Positions 1 through 7,719 of a stretch of DNA of 64,000 bases are shown one piece after another. Origin of the DNA: an uncultured Bacteroidaceae bacterium (lineage in GTDB: Bacteria > Bacteroidota > Bacteroidia > Bacteroidales > Bacteroidaceae); the NCBI GenBank assembly GCA_934426255.1, contig CAKRYD010000004.1, forward strand, positions 51,156-115,155, read 5' to 3'. A program made the translations under genes and the position numbers. Positions within the stretch are counted from its first letter, which is position 1. Every line of letters begins with the position of its first letter. The notes under the pieces were generated by a model. That model was given only the letters and a program-made list of their open reading frames with translations. It ran no database searches and was not told where the DNA came from.

Positions 1-287
1 TGAATGCGCTGCTCGGCATGGCCAAAGGACTGGTGATAGTGGGCGGCGGCGAGCCTGAAAACTATGAAATTATCGGTGAAGACACTTTGCGGCCGATTGT
101 CAATGTGGAACCAAACGAACAAAGCGTTTACGAAGCCTTGAAAGACCTGGTTGTACACAAGGAAAAGATTCCCCGGCTTTCCAGGCAGAGCGTGGAATAT
201 ATCCGCAAGCACCACGATTACGTAAAGGTGGCACAACGCTATTTGGATTTTTGGACGAAAAGGCTGATAAAAAAAGGAAGAAATTAG
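1..287 (+). CDS. Glycosyltransferase, C-terminal fragment (5' end outside window)
   Basis: The frame is open from the left edge, so only about the last 95 residues are present. The visible sequence contains MAKGLVIVGGGEPE followed by an alternation typical of the donor-binding half of GT-B (GT4-like) sugar transferases, and ends in a short basic tail. In such enzymes this part binds the nucleotide sugar. The first ATG at position 18 is internal to the domain and is not the likely start. The partner genes that would reveal the sugar substrate lie outside the window. The family call rests on the pattern of this tail alone. Confidence 0.6.
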   Translation, partial: NALLGMAKGLVIVGGGEPENYEIIGEDTLRPIVNVEPNEQSVYEALKDLVVHKEKIPRLSRQSVEYIRKHHDYVKVAQRYLDFWTKRLIKKGRN

Positions 288-390
288 ATTTTTCCTTCCA
301 CACGAAAAAATACCCAATCGTCACCATAGCGTCCTACATTTGAGGCATCAAGCAACCTTGATAAAGAAGATCAGCCACCTTTTCTGCCAT
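284..390 (-). pseudogene. Short frameshifted remnant after higA
   Basis: On the minus strand an ATG at 390 opens MAEKVADLLYQGC. The sensible continuation, DASNVGRYGDDWVFFRVEG, lies in another frame and ends at the stop at 284-286. The two pieces join near 350 if one base is restored. Both look like real protein and abut without a gap, so this is probably the tail of a decayed gene. I do not recognise the family. The stop overlaps the end of the converging glycosyltransferase gene. Confidence 0.35.
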
Positions 391-405
391 TATAATAATT
401 GGATT

Positions 406-735
406 TTACCACAATGCAACTTTACCTGCTATTCCTAAATCAATCGTTGCAGTAGCTACGCCCAATGCTTTGAACACTCTTCTCATAGTTGGAATAGTGA
501 TACTGTAACCTCTTTCCAATCGGGAAATCTGTGCTCTTTTCACACCTATACGTTCACCAAGCTGTTCTTGCGTCAAATTCTGTTCTATACGGGCCTTTTT
601 GATTGCTTCGCCCAATCGATAAGCATGCAAAGCCTCATCCACGTCACTTTCAAAGGCATCACGTTTTGCTGTGCCTACTTTACCGAAATGCTTATCAAGC
701 ACATCGTCTAATGGGGTAAGATTTATCTGTGCCAT
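406..735 (-). CDS. higA: XRE-family antitoxin, HigA type
   Basis: The 109-residue protein has a variable N-terminus and a helix-turn-helix of the XRE/Cro type at about residues 42-95 (LTQEQLGERIGVKRAQISRLERG). It lies directly downstream of a HigB-like toxin and overlaps its end by 13 bases, which is the usual toxin-first order of higBA pairs. In this family the antitoxin binds the toxin and represses the shared promoter. The final residues after the helix-turn-helix are hydrophobic, as in other Bacteroidota homologs. Confidence 0.85.
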   Translation of the reverse strand: MAQINLTPLDDVLDKHFGKVGTAKRDAFESDVDEALHAYRLGEAIKKARIEQNLTQEQLGERIGVKRAQISRLERGYSITIPTMRRVFKALGVATATIDLGIAGKVALW

Positions 736-1049
736 AATCTCTTATTTTTAAAATATTCTTTTCTTATTTCTTCTGCTTTTGCTATTTCCTTACTTGGTAT
801 CTTTTGAGTTTTCTTGATGATGCCGTGGGTAGCAATCACTAATGTTTCTTTGTCCTTGTCCCAAAAAGCAAACAGACGATAAGCAGTTTTGTTATACAAT
901 GTACGAAACTCCCATATCTCCGAGTTCTCCAACTTCTTGAAAAGTTCTTTGTTGCGTTCTCCACCAGCAACACGCTTAATGTTGTAGTAAATCTTGTAAG
1001 ATACCGATTCGGGCAAACTCTCAATAAAGTTCTTTGCCTCATCTGTCAA
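723..1049 (-). CDS. higB: HigB/Gp49-like toxin (probable mRNA interferase)
   Basis: The 108-residue protein matches the phage-derived Gp49-like (RelE/HigB superfamily) pattern: ELFKKLENSEIWEFRTLYN, then RLFAFWDKD, then ATHGIIKKTQKIP. Toxins of this family cleave ribosome-bound mRNA. The start is uncertain. The first usable codon in frame is a TTG at 1047-1049. Upstream, the same frame reads a plausible SIFRLVL but is cut off by TAA three codons after an ATG. The gene may therefore start at the TTG, or have lost its original start. It lies upstream of and overlaps higA. Confidence 0.75.
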   Translation of the reverse strand: MTDEAKNFIESLPESVSYKIYYNIKRVAGGERNKELFKKLENSEIWEFRTLYNKTAYRLFAFWDKDKETLVIATHGIIKKTQKIPSKEIAKAEEIRKEYFKNKRLWHR

Positions 1050-1093
1050 GACAAGGCGGAAGATACTTTATTCCATACATTATCATTTTTGTA

Positions 1094-1101
1094 CAAAGGT
1101 A
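1094..1101 (-). promoter_or_regulatory. -7 box TACCTTTG for higBA
   Basis: The minus strand reads TACCTTTG here, a perfect match to the Bacteroidota -7 consensus TAnnTTTG. It is about 45 bases upstream of the TTG start of the toxin gene. Confidence 0.6.
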
Positions 1102-1277
1102 TGCATATTGTTTCGCAAAAAAGAAACAATGGGCACTTAAAAGCAATTCACAGCTTATATTTAACACTTTTACAGAGGATAATTACTTATAAAGTACTTG
1201 CAAACCTTGCGGAATTTCTAACTAAAAATAAAGTCTAAAGAAATGAATGATATTTTCGTTGATCCACATATATATTG

Positions 1278-1285
1278 TACCTTTG
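1278..1285 (+). promoter_or_regulatory. -7 box TACCTTTG for the DUF1460 gene
   Basis: A perfect TAnnTTTG match. Transcription would start around 1290, which rules out the upstream TTG at 1275 as a start and supports the ATG at 1329. Confidence 0.65.
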
Positions 1286-1328
1286 TTCTAATAAAGAGTG
1301 GTTTAACAGCAATGAAGACTATCGACTT

Positions 1329-2210
1329 ATGAAACAGACGGCAATTATCCTATTCGCATTTATGCTGGCTGCAACCGCGGCAGCCCAAGGCTTAGACCCC
1401 CTATATGAAAAAAGCGATTCAATAAAGATAGAAAAGTTATTGGGCGAAGGCTTTCGGCAGCCTGCCGGCACCTGTCTGCCGCTATTCTATGCCAAAAAGT
1501 TTGTGGGCATTCCCTATGTAGGCGCAACGCTCGAAGTTTCGCAACGCGAACGCCTTGTTGTCAACTTGCGCCAATTGGATTGTACCACCTTGGTTGAAAC
1601 CGTCACGGCGCTGGTGTTGACGCAGCATCACGGGCAACGCGACTTCGGCAGCTTTTGCCATTGGTTGCAAACCATCCGTTACGACAACGGTACGATTCGC
1701 GATTACACATCGCGCAATCACTATTTCAGCTCGTTCATATTGAATGCCGAGCGCATAAAGCTTGCCCATGAAATAGTGCCGGCCGACAGCGGAAAGTCCT
1801 CATTGTTTACAGGCACAAAACGCCTTGACCTTCATTTCATGAGCCGCCACTACGACCGCTATCCATCCCTTAAAAAGAATCCGGCTCTTATTGCCGGCAT
1901 TAAACGCACTGAGAAGGAGCTGACAGGTAACCTTGTCCGATACATCCCCATTAAATCATTGGGAAAGTCGAAAGCTTTAAAACAGGCTGTGCACGATGGC
2001 GACATTCTTGCCATTGTCACCAATCGCGACGGCCTCGACATCAGTCATGTGGGATTTGCCGCGTGGGGCAAAGACGGATGTCTGCATTTGCTCAACGCTT
2101 CGAGCCTGCATCACAAGGTGGTGCTCGAAACCAAGACGCTTCAAGCCTATCTCCGCACGCAACGGCTGCAACCCGGAATCCGTGTTATCCGCATTGCCGG
2201 CTGCCGATAA
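1329..2210 (+). CDS. DUF1460 secreted N-acetylmuramoyl-L-alanine amidase-like protein
   Basis: The 293-residue product starts with a signal peptide (MKQTAIILFAFMLAATAAAQ) and belongs to DUF1460, an NlpC/P60-like fold group common in Bacteroidales. LDCTTLVETV carries the likely catalytic Cys and SHVGFAAWG the likely catalytic His, followed by the family's HLLNASS segment. Characterised structures of this family act as amidases on cell-wall fragments, so periplasmic turnover of murein fragments is the likely role. The start follows the -7 box at 1278. It converges with the antiporter gene, 3 bases apart. Confidence 0.85.
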   Translation: MKQTAIILFAFMLAATAAAQGLDPLYEKSDSIKIEKLLGEGFRQPAGTCLPLFYAKKFVGIPYVGATLEVSQRERLVVNLRQLDCTTLVETVTALVLTQHHGQRDFGSFCHWLQTIRYDNGTIRDYTSRNHYFSSFILNAERIKLAHEIVPADSGKSSLFTGTKRLDLHFMSRHYDRYPSLKKNPALIAGIKRTEKELTGNLVRYIPIKSLGKSKALKQAVHDGDILAIVTNRDGLDISHVGFAAWGKDGCLHLLNASSLHHKVVLETKTLQAYLRTQRLQPGIRVIRIAGCR

Positions 2211-2213
2211 TGA

Positions 2214-3659
2214 CTACCGGCTGTTGGAGATGGCAAGAAGTATGTCGCCTTTTTTCAGCTCCACTTGTCCGTTGGGAACGATAAAGCTGTCTCCCCGCTT
2301 TATCATCATGATAAGCGTTCCCTGAGGCAGACTCATTTCAGACAATCTGCGTCCCTTTTCCAATGCTTCTTCGGTTAAAGTAATTTCGTAAAGGCGCGAG
2401 CCCAGTTCTTCGGGTATTTCTATGCCGAATTCGTTGCCGTCTTTCTCGGCCGGAGCGTCCAGATGCAACTTGCGTGCGAACCAGGAGATGCTCATACCTT
2501 GCAACGTCAGGGAAAGAAGCGTTATGAAAAATACTATATTGAATATAAGGTCGGCACCGTCCACTTTGCTCACAACCGGATAGGTGGCAAAAATGATCGG
2601 AACGGCACCACGCAGCCCCACCCACGATAAGAACAGTTTGGAACGGGTTGAAATCTTACGGAACGGCAGCAGGCAGGCAAAAACGCTTATGGGGCGTGCC
2701 ACCAACATCATGAACAGACCTATGATAAAGGCCGTTCCGGCAACGCCGATCACCTCTTTCGGATTGACCAGCAAGCCTAATGTCAAGAACAGGATAATCT
2801 GTACCATCCACGTAAGCCCGTTCATGAAAGTATTCATCTCGCGCCGATACGACAGGCGGCTATTGCCCACTATCAATCCGGCGATGTATACTGCCAGATA
2901 ACCGTTGCCATGCAATAGGTCGGTGATGGTAAAGATGATGCAGACAATGCTTAACAGCATCACGGGATATAAAGCCGCATTCGGCAAATTGATGCGGTTG
3001 ATGGTCCATGTGCAGACTTTTCCTAAGAGGTAGCCAAGCACAGTTCCTATGGAAAATTGCACCAGCAATCCATAGAGCATGCTTTGCAAAGGTGATTCAG
3101 CATGCGATGTAAGGATTTGTATCAAAGCGATGGTGAGCATGTAGGCCATCGGATCGTTGCTGCCGCTTTCGAGTTCGAGCATCGGGCGCAGATTGTTCTT
3201 GAGTCCGATGCTTTGCGTGCGCAGCAGATTGAAAACCGAAGCCGAATCGGTCGATGACATGGTGGCGGCCAGCAATAGGGAGCCTACCAGCGAAAAACCG
3301 GTACTGCCACCCGACCAACGAAGCAGGTAGTAGGTAAACACACCTGTTACTATCGTCGTGATGATGACACCGATAGTTGAAAGCAACACGCCCTGCATGA
3401 TGATGGGACGTATTTCTTTCAGCTTCGTGTCCATGCCGCCGGTAAACAAAATGATGCTGAGAGCTATCATGCCTATGAACTGGGCATCTTCGGGGCTGTT
3501 AAACTGCAAGCCGAGACCATCGCTGCCAAACAACATACCGGTAAACAGAAAAAGCAACAGGGTGGGAATGCCGAAGCGCGACCCCGTTTTACTGATTAAT
3601 ATACTTACAAGCACAAGAGCAGCGCCTAATAAAAAGATGTTTTCTGTTGTAAATACCAT
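2214..3659 (-). CDS. Potassium/proton antiporter, CPA1 family (CvrA/NhaP2-like)
   Basis: The protein of 481 residues has about a dozen hydrophobic segments with CPA1 motifs (ATMSSTDSASVFNLLR, LESGSNDPMAY) in the first two thirds. It ends in a cytosolic TrkA-C/RCK_C-like domain (SLPQGTLIMMIKRGDSFIVP ... KKGDILLAIS). Such proteins exchange K+ or Na+ for H+ across the inner membrane. The ATG at 3659 is preferred over an upstream in-frame start at 3779 because a perfect -7 box lies between them at 3689-3696 and the extra residues look non-coding. Confidence 0.85.
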   Translation of the reverse strand: MVFTTENIFLLGAALVLVSILISKTGSRFGIPTLLLFLFTGMLFGSDGLGLQFNSPEDAQFIGMIALSIILFTGGMDTKLKEIRPIIMQGVLLSTIGVIITTIVTGVFTYYLLRWSGGSTGFSLVGSLLLAATMSSTDSASVFNLLRTQSIGLKNNLRPMLELESGSNDPMAYMLTIALIQILTSHAESPLQSMLYGLLVQFSIGTVLGYLLGKVCTWTINRINLPNAALYPVMLLSIVCIIFTITDLLHGNGYLAVYIAGLIVGNSRLSYRREMNTFMNGLTWMVQIILFLTLGLLVNPKEVIGVAGTAFIIGLFMMLVARPISVFACLLPFRKISTRSKLFLSWVGLRGAVPIIFATYPVVSKVDGADLIFNIVFFITLLSLTLQGMSISWFARKLHLDAPAEKDGNEFGIEIPEELGSRLYEITLTEEALEKGRRLSEMSLPQGTLIMMIKRGDSFIVPNGQVELKKGDILLAISNSR

Positions 3660-3688
3660 AGTTGCAACGATGTTGGGAGTTTTCTCAA

Positions 3689-3696
3689 CAAAGATA
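3689..3696 (-). promoter_or_regulatory. -7 box TATCTTTG for the antiporter gene
   Basis: A TAnnTTTG match on the minus strand, about 30 bases before the ATG at 3659. It also shows that the antiporter has its own promoter downstream of the clpC terminator. Confidence 0.6.
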
Positions 3697-3711
3697 CTAC
3701 TTTTTAGCCAT

Positions 3712-3756
3712 AAAAAAGCGGGCAACCCGACCTTTCCATCAAATCGGATTGCCCGC
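3712..3756 (-). terminator. Rho-independent terminator of clpC
   Basis: On the minus strand a 13-bp stem (3744-3756 pairs with 3718-3730, one mismatch) is followed by six T residues at 3717-3712. It begins 20 bases after the clpC stop. Confidence 0.8.
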
Positions 3757-3775
3757 CACAGACTTGGCAGCAATA

Positions 3776-6367
3776 TCATTTGTCGGCCGAAAACGACAGA
3801 TTGTCTTCGCCTTTGCGATGCGTTATGTTGATGATGCTTCCTTTTTTGACTTTTCCGCTTAGGATAAAATCGCTCAACCCATCTTCAAGACAGGTCTGTA
3901 TGGCACGTTTCAAGGGACGCGCCCCATATTGTATGCTGAAACCTTTCTCGGCAATGAAATCGCGTCCTTTCTTGTCTATCTTGAAAGAATATCCCATCTG
4001 CTTGACACGAGATTGAAGTTTTTCAAGTTCGAGCAGTGCAATCTTGTCTATGGCTTCGCGGTTGAGTTGCTCAAAAACGATGATTTCGTCCAGACGGTTG
4101 AGAAACTCCGGCGTAAACTGTTTGTTCAAAGCCTTGTTGATGATGCTTTCGTTGTTCTGCTGCTGCCATTCGGGCGACATTTCGGATGTACCGAAACCAA
4201 TGCCGCGCCCAAAGTCCTGCACCTGGCGCGAACCGGTGTTCGATGTAATGATGATGATGGTGTTCTTGAAATCTACCGTGCTGCCGTTGCTGTCGGTCAG
4301 CCGGCCTTCGTCCATTACCTGCAACAGCAGATTGAACACATCCTTGTTGGCTTTCTCAATTTCATCGAGCAGCACAATGGAGTAGGGGTGACGCCTTACC
4401 TTTTCGGTCAGTTGTCCGCCTTCGTCGTAACCCACATATCCCGGAGGCGCGCCCACCAAACGGCTGGTGGAATATTTTTCCATGTATTCGCTCATGTCGA
4501 TGCGTATCAAGGCATCGGCCGAACCAAACATGTACTCGGCCAAGGCTTTGGCCAAATACGTTTTGCCAACACCCGTAGGCCCCAAGAACAAGAAGCATCC
4601 GATAGGCTTGTTGGGGTCGCAAAGTCCCATCCTGTTCCGGATGATGGCTCTTGTCAGCTTATCAATCGCTTTATCCTGATTGATGACATGTCCCAGCAAT
4701 TCCTTCTTCAGGTTTTTCAGGCGCGTGCCTTCCTGTTCGGCCATTCGGGCTACCGGAACGCCGCTCATCAGCGAAACGGTTGCTTCCACCGCGTGCCGGT
4801 CTATGCGCACATTGCGTACTTTCATGTCCTTTTCCCATTTTGCCTTAAGATCCGACAACTGATTTTCAATCTGTTTCTCTTCATCGCGCAGCAAAGCCGC
4901 CAATTCATAATCCTGCTTGTTGACCGCCATAGTTTTTTTGCCGCGAACATCTTCAAGCATCTGCTCGGCTTCGACTATATCGCCGGGAACTTCCACCTTG
5001 ACAATCTGAGCGCGCGAGCCGGCCTCGTCCATCGCATCGATGGCTTTGTCGGGCAATTGGCGGTCGGTCAGATAGCGTTCGGTCAACCTTACGCAGGCCT
5101 CAAGAGCTTCATCGGTATAGCTAACATGATGATGGTTTTCATAGCTGTCCTTTATGCTGTGAAGAATGGCCAGCGTTTCCTCGGGCGTGGAAGGCTCTAC
5201 CATCACTTTTTGGAAACGGCGCTCCAAGGCACCGTCCTTTTCAATCGTGCGGCGATACTCGTCAATGGTTGTCGAACCTATACACTGCAATTCGCCACGC
5301 GAAAGGGCGGGTTTCAGCATGTTGGCGGCATCCATGCTGCCGCTTGCACTGCCGGCACCTACTATGGTGTGTATTTCATCGATAAAAAGTATGATGTTCG
5401 GGTTTTCCTTCAGTTCGGAAACAACACCCTGTATCCTTTCTTCAAACTGGCCGCGATATTTTGTGCCTGCCACCATCGACGGCATGTCGAGCGATACCAC
5501 ACGTTTGTCGAACAGGCATAAGGGAACCTCGTTGCGTGCAATGCGGTCGGCCAGGCCCTCAACAATAGCAGTCTTGCCAACGCCCGGATAACCTATCAGA
5601 ATAGGATTGTTTTTCTTTTTGCGGCTCAGAATCTGTGCTATGCGCTCTATCTCTTTTTCACGGCCGAAACACTTGTCAAGCTTGCCTTGAGCGGCTTTGG
5701 CCGTAAGATCCACGCCATACTTGTCAAGAAAAGGTGTCGACGAAACTTTTTCGTTGCCTGCGGCTGTTTCGGGAGCTAAAGCACGCTTGCTCTTGTCAAA
5801 CGAATTGTCGACAGACGAATCCGATTCGTCTTCATCAAAATCAAACGAATCTTCGGTCTTGTTACCATGAATATTCGCCACTTTCCCAAATTCAATGCCT
5901 GCTTCTTCAAGCATCCGCGTGGCTATAGTGCCGGGCTGGTCGAGCAGGGCCCGCAGCAGATGCACACTTGTTATTGTTGAACAGCCTTTATCCACAACCT
6001 CATAGACCATTTCCTTCAAGCAATAGTCAAACACCTGCCTAACCGATTCGTCAATCACGAAACCGTTGCCACAAAAATTCACTGTAGTGGTTTTTGAGCG
6101 TCTTCTTGATTTCTGCCCTTTAGGTTTTTGCTCTTTTTCGGCTGCCGCTTCGAGCATGGCCTGTTCTATTTTGTGAATCAAATCTGTGGAATCAATCTCG
6201 CTGTATAATGAACGTAGCAATTTCATGGCCATACAATTGTCGTCACGAAGAAGCCCCATCAAAAGATGCTCAGAGGAGATTCGCTCACTACCCATCCGGG
6301 CAGCTTCTTCGCGCCCGAACAACAGTACATGCGAAAAATCATAGGAATAGTTTACTTTCATCTTCAT
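3776..6367 (-). CDS. clpC: ATP-dependent Clp protease ATPase subunit ClpC
   Basis: The product of about 863 residues has the ClpC layout. It has a double Clp-N repeat at the N-terminus, a charged linker (a DFDEDESDSSVDNSFD stretch), a first AAA+ module (Walker A GYPGVGKT near residue 258; FIDEIHTIVGAG), a UVR-type middle region around residue 480, and a second AAA+ module (GPTGVGKT near 595) with a ClpB-type C-domain. ClpC unfolds substrates for ClpP and takes part in protein quality control. The -7 box at 6384-6391 implies that the TTG at 6379 is too close to the transcript start. The ATG at 6367 (or 6361) is preferred. Confidence 0.92.
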   Translation of the reverse strand: MKMKVNYSYDFSHVLLFGREEAARMGSERISSEHLLMGLLRDDNCMAMKLLRSLYSEIDSTDLIHKIEQAMLEAAAEKEQKPKGQKSRRRSKTTTVNFCGNGFVIDESVRQVFDYCLKEMVYEVVDKGCSTITSVHLLRALLDQPGTIATRMLEEAGIEFGKVANIHGNKTEDSFDFDEDESDSSVDNSFDKSKRALAPETAAGNEKVSSTPFLDKYGVDLTAKAAQGKLDKCFGREKEIERIAQILSRKKKNNPILIGYPGVGKTAIVEGLADRIARNEVPLCLFDKRVVSLDMPSMVAGTKYRGQFEERIQGVVSELKENPNIILFIDEIHTIVGAGSASGSMDAANMLKPALSRGELQCIGSTTIDEYRRTIEKDGALERRFQKVMVEPSTPEETLAILHSIKDSYENHHHVSYTDEALEACVRLTERYLTDRQLPDKAIDAMDEAGSRAQIVKVEVPGDIVEAEQMLEDVRGKKTMAVNKQDYELAALLRDEEKQIENQLSDLKAKWEKDMKVRNVRIDRHAVEATVSLMSGVPVARMAEQEGTRLKNLKKELLGHVINQDKAIDKLTRAIIRNRMGLCDPNKPIGCFLFLGPTGVGKTYLAKALAEYMFGSADALIRIDMSEYMEKYSTSRLVGAPPGYVGYDEGGQLTEKVRRHPYSIVLLDEIEKANKDVFNLLLQVMDEGRLTDSNGSTVDFKNTIIIITSNTGSRQVQDFGRGIGFGTSEMSPEWQQQNNESIINKALNKQFTPEFLNRLDEIIVFEQLNREAIDKIALLELEKLQSRVKQMGYSFKIDKKGRDFIAEKGFSIQYGARPLKRAIQTCLEDGLSDFILSGKVKKGSIINITHRKGEDNLSFSADK

Positions 6368-6383
6368 TTGTTGTAACAATATG

Positions 6384-6391
6384 CAAAGTTA
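6384..6391 (-). promoter_or_regulatory. -7 box TAACTTTG for clpC
   Basis: A perfect TAnnTTTG match on the minus strand, 16 bases before the ATG at 6367. It implies a very short leader. Confidence 0.6.
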
Positions 6392-6432
6392 ATGTATCGT
6401 TGCGGTCCAACCAAATTTTTAAACTTGCAGAT

Positions 6433-6540
6433 TCAATAATTCTTTTGGCTCAATCGGTATGGGACTTCAAGCTCGATATTGGCAGCCTCAAAAAGGTCTT
6501 TTGCACTCGGGCGGCAGATATCCTTGTCGCCAAGCTTCAT
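6433..6540 (-). CDS. Possible 35-residue protein or gene remnant
   Basis: An ATG at 6538-6540 opens a 35-codon frame containing KLGDKDICRPSAKDLFEAAN and ending PYRLSQKNY. The amino-acid mix and codon choice look coding, with no low-complexity run. It lies 31 bases after the 229-residue gene and before the clpC promoter. It could be a small protein or the tail of a deleted gene. I do not recognise it. Confidence 0.3.
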   Translation of the reverse strand: MKLGDKDICRPSAKDLFEAANIELEVPYRLSQKNY

Positions 6541-6571
6541 GCAGTCATGATATTTCCTGTTCGGAATTTTA

Positions 6572-7261
6572 TTACTGCGGCTTCCCTTCTCCTATCTTTA
6601 GGCTCAGATGAAAATGACGGGATATGAGCTCCAAATCTTGTACTTTCTGTGTGTTAGAGATATTGCTGTAAACAAACCATCCGTCACATTCATGTTGCCA
6701 CACACGTCCAATTTGGGGCGTACGCTGCTGTTTGCTTACAAGTTTAAAGCCTTTCCCATGCATGATGTCCAATGCAGCAATTCGTTCAAAGCCAATTCTG
6801 CGTAAGGTTTCTACAAAGGTTTCAATGGCAGTCTTACGACATATTACAGTACCATCGGGAAACTCGACTCTTAATCCTTTTGTTGGATTTTCCACTTTTT
6901 TTGTCGGTATATGAGGTCCTACTGGTTCTACGGCTTTGCCTCTCACAACCGGTGTGCTAATTTTCTTGTCACCAGATGATTTAGGAGTAAGTTGTTTGGC
7001 ATCTAATATTTCCGTTATTTTGGCTTTTCGAGAAAGTGCCACACTAATCGGATTACCCGGATGGTACTCTACTACCAGTACCAAATCACGTTGTATTTTA
7101 GACAGCAAAGGCTCTACATTCTTTGACATGGCAGGCAGAATTTCCGTCTTGATTAGCTGTTCTTCCAAATTGTCCACATCTTGTAAAGTCTCCTTATTAA
7201 GGGGAAGCCCCAAGTCCTGCAGGTTCTTGATGCTTTCATATAGTTTCTCAAGCTTTGTCAT
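6572..7261 (-). CDS. Conserved protein of unknown function (229 residues)
   Basis: The N-terminal 75 residues look like a helical or coiled segment (MTKLEKLYESIKNLQDLG...). A charged linker of about 40 residues follows. From about residue 128 there is a compact C-terminal module (FPDGTVICRKTAIETFVETL, AALDIMHGKGFKLVSK, ECDGWFVYSNISN) of a kind I have seen in other Bacteroidetes proteins of accessory regions. No catalytic motif is evident. It lies in the A/T-rich defence-like island on the same strand as the nuclease and Fic genes. A nucleic-acid-related role is only a guess from context. Confidence 0.65.
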   Translation of the reverse strand: MTKLEKLYESIKNLQDLGLPLNKETLQDVDNLEEQLIKTEILPAMSKNVEPLLSKIQRDLVLVVEYHPGNPISVALSRKAKITEILDAKQLTPKSSGDKKISTPVVRGKAVEPVGPHIPTKKVENPTKGLRVEFPDGTVICRKTAIETFVETLRRIGFERIAALDIMHGKGFKLVSKQQRTPQIGRVWQHECDGWFVYSNISNTQKVQDLELISRHFHLSLKIGEGKPQ

Positions 7262-7281
7262 AGTGTACTATTTTAAATTCT

Positions 7282-7425
7282 TCAAAACAACTTTCTCAAA
7301 TCCATCGAAAGGAAGCCCTCTGCACCAATGCCTCCATCTCCCACAATGAATGCGGCTTGCGGCTTGAACATCTTCGGCACTTCAATTCGCTTTTTAATCA
7401 ATTGATATTCTGCTCTTTTATACAT
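7282..7425 (-). pseudogene. 47-residue fragment resembling the N-terminus of a DUF4143-type AAA ATPase
   Basis: An ATG at 7425 opens MYKRAEYQLIKKRIE, which looks like the usual beginning of the ATPases that carry DUF4143 (those continue with a P-loop). Here it runs instead into MFKPQAAFIVGDGGIG and stops at 7282-7284 without a Walker A motif. It ends 20 bases before the 229-residue gene. The likely explanation is a deletion that fused the start of an ATPase gene to unrelated sequence. A genuine small protein cannot be excluded. Confidence 0.35.
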
Positions 7426-7719
7426 TCGTATATATTTTACTCAGTATATTGAGTGTTTTTACTCATCGCAAAGATAAGAAATACATTTGATTAATATCCT
7501 TCTGTTTACAAAGAAAAATCGTATGGAAGTTCCATTCAAACGTTTTGCAATATACTTGTGGAAATTCCCTATCATTCATGACCACTGCATGCAAGCGGAA
7601 CGTGACAGGCGAACGCTTGTCACCTCTCTTACCGCACCACTTCCAAGCATCGGCATCCACCTCCCGATGGCTCGAAAGGTGATTGAAGTTAGGAAATGTT
7701 GCTTATATCCTTGTTTATG
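7426..7719. other. Gene-poor stretch, probable remnant sequence
   Basis: No convincing gene is present. On the minus strand a frame at 7463-7660, open further upstream, reads VDADAWKWCGKRGDKRSPVTF and looks protein-like but has no recognisable family or start. It may be debris of a deleted gene downstream of the GmrSD-like operon. The rest is A/T-rich. Confidence 0.4.

Noticed and set aside
3929..5521. A 530-codon open frame opposite clpC
   Set aside because: It lies wholly over the clpC coding strand, shows no family motif and arises from clpC codon bias.
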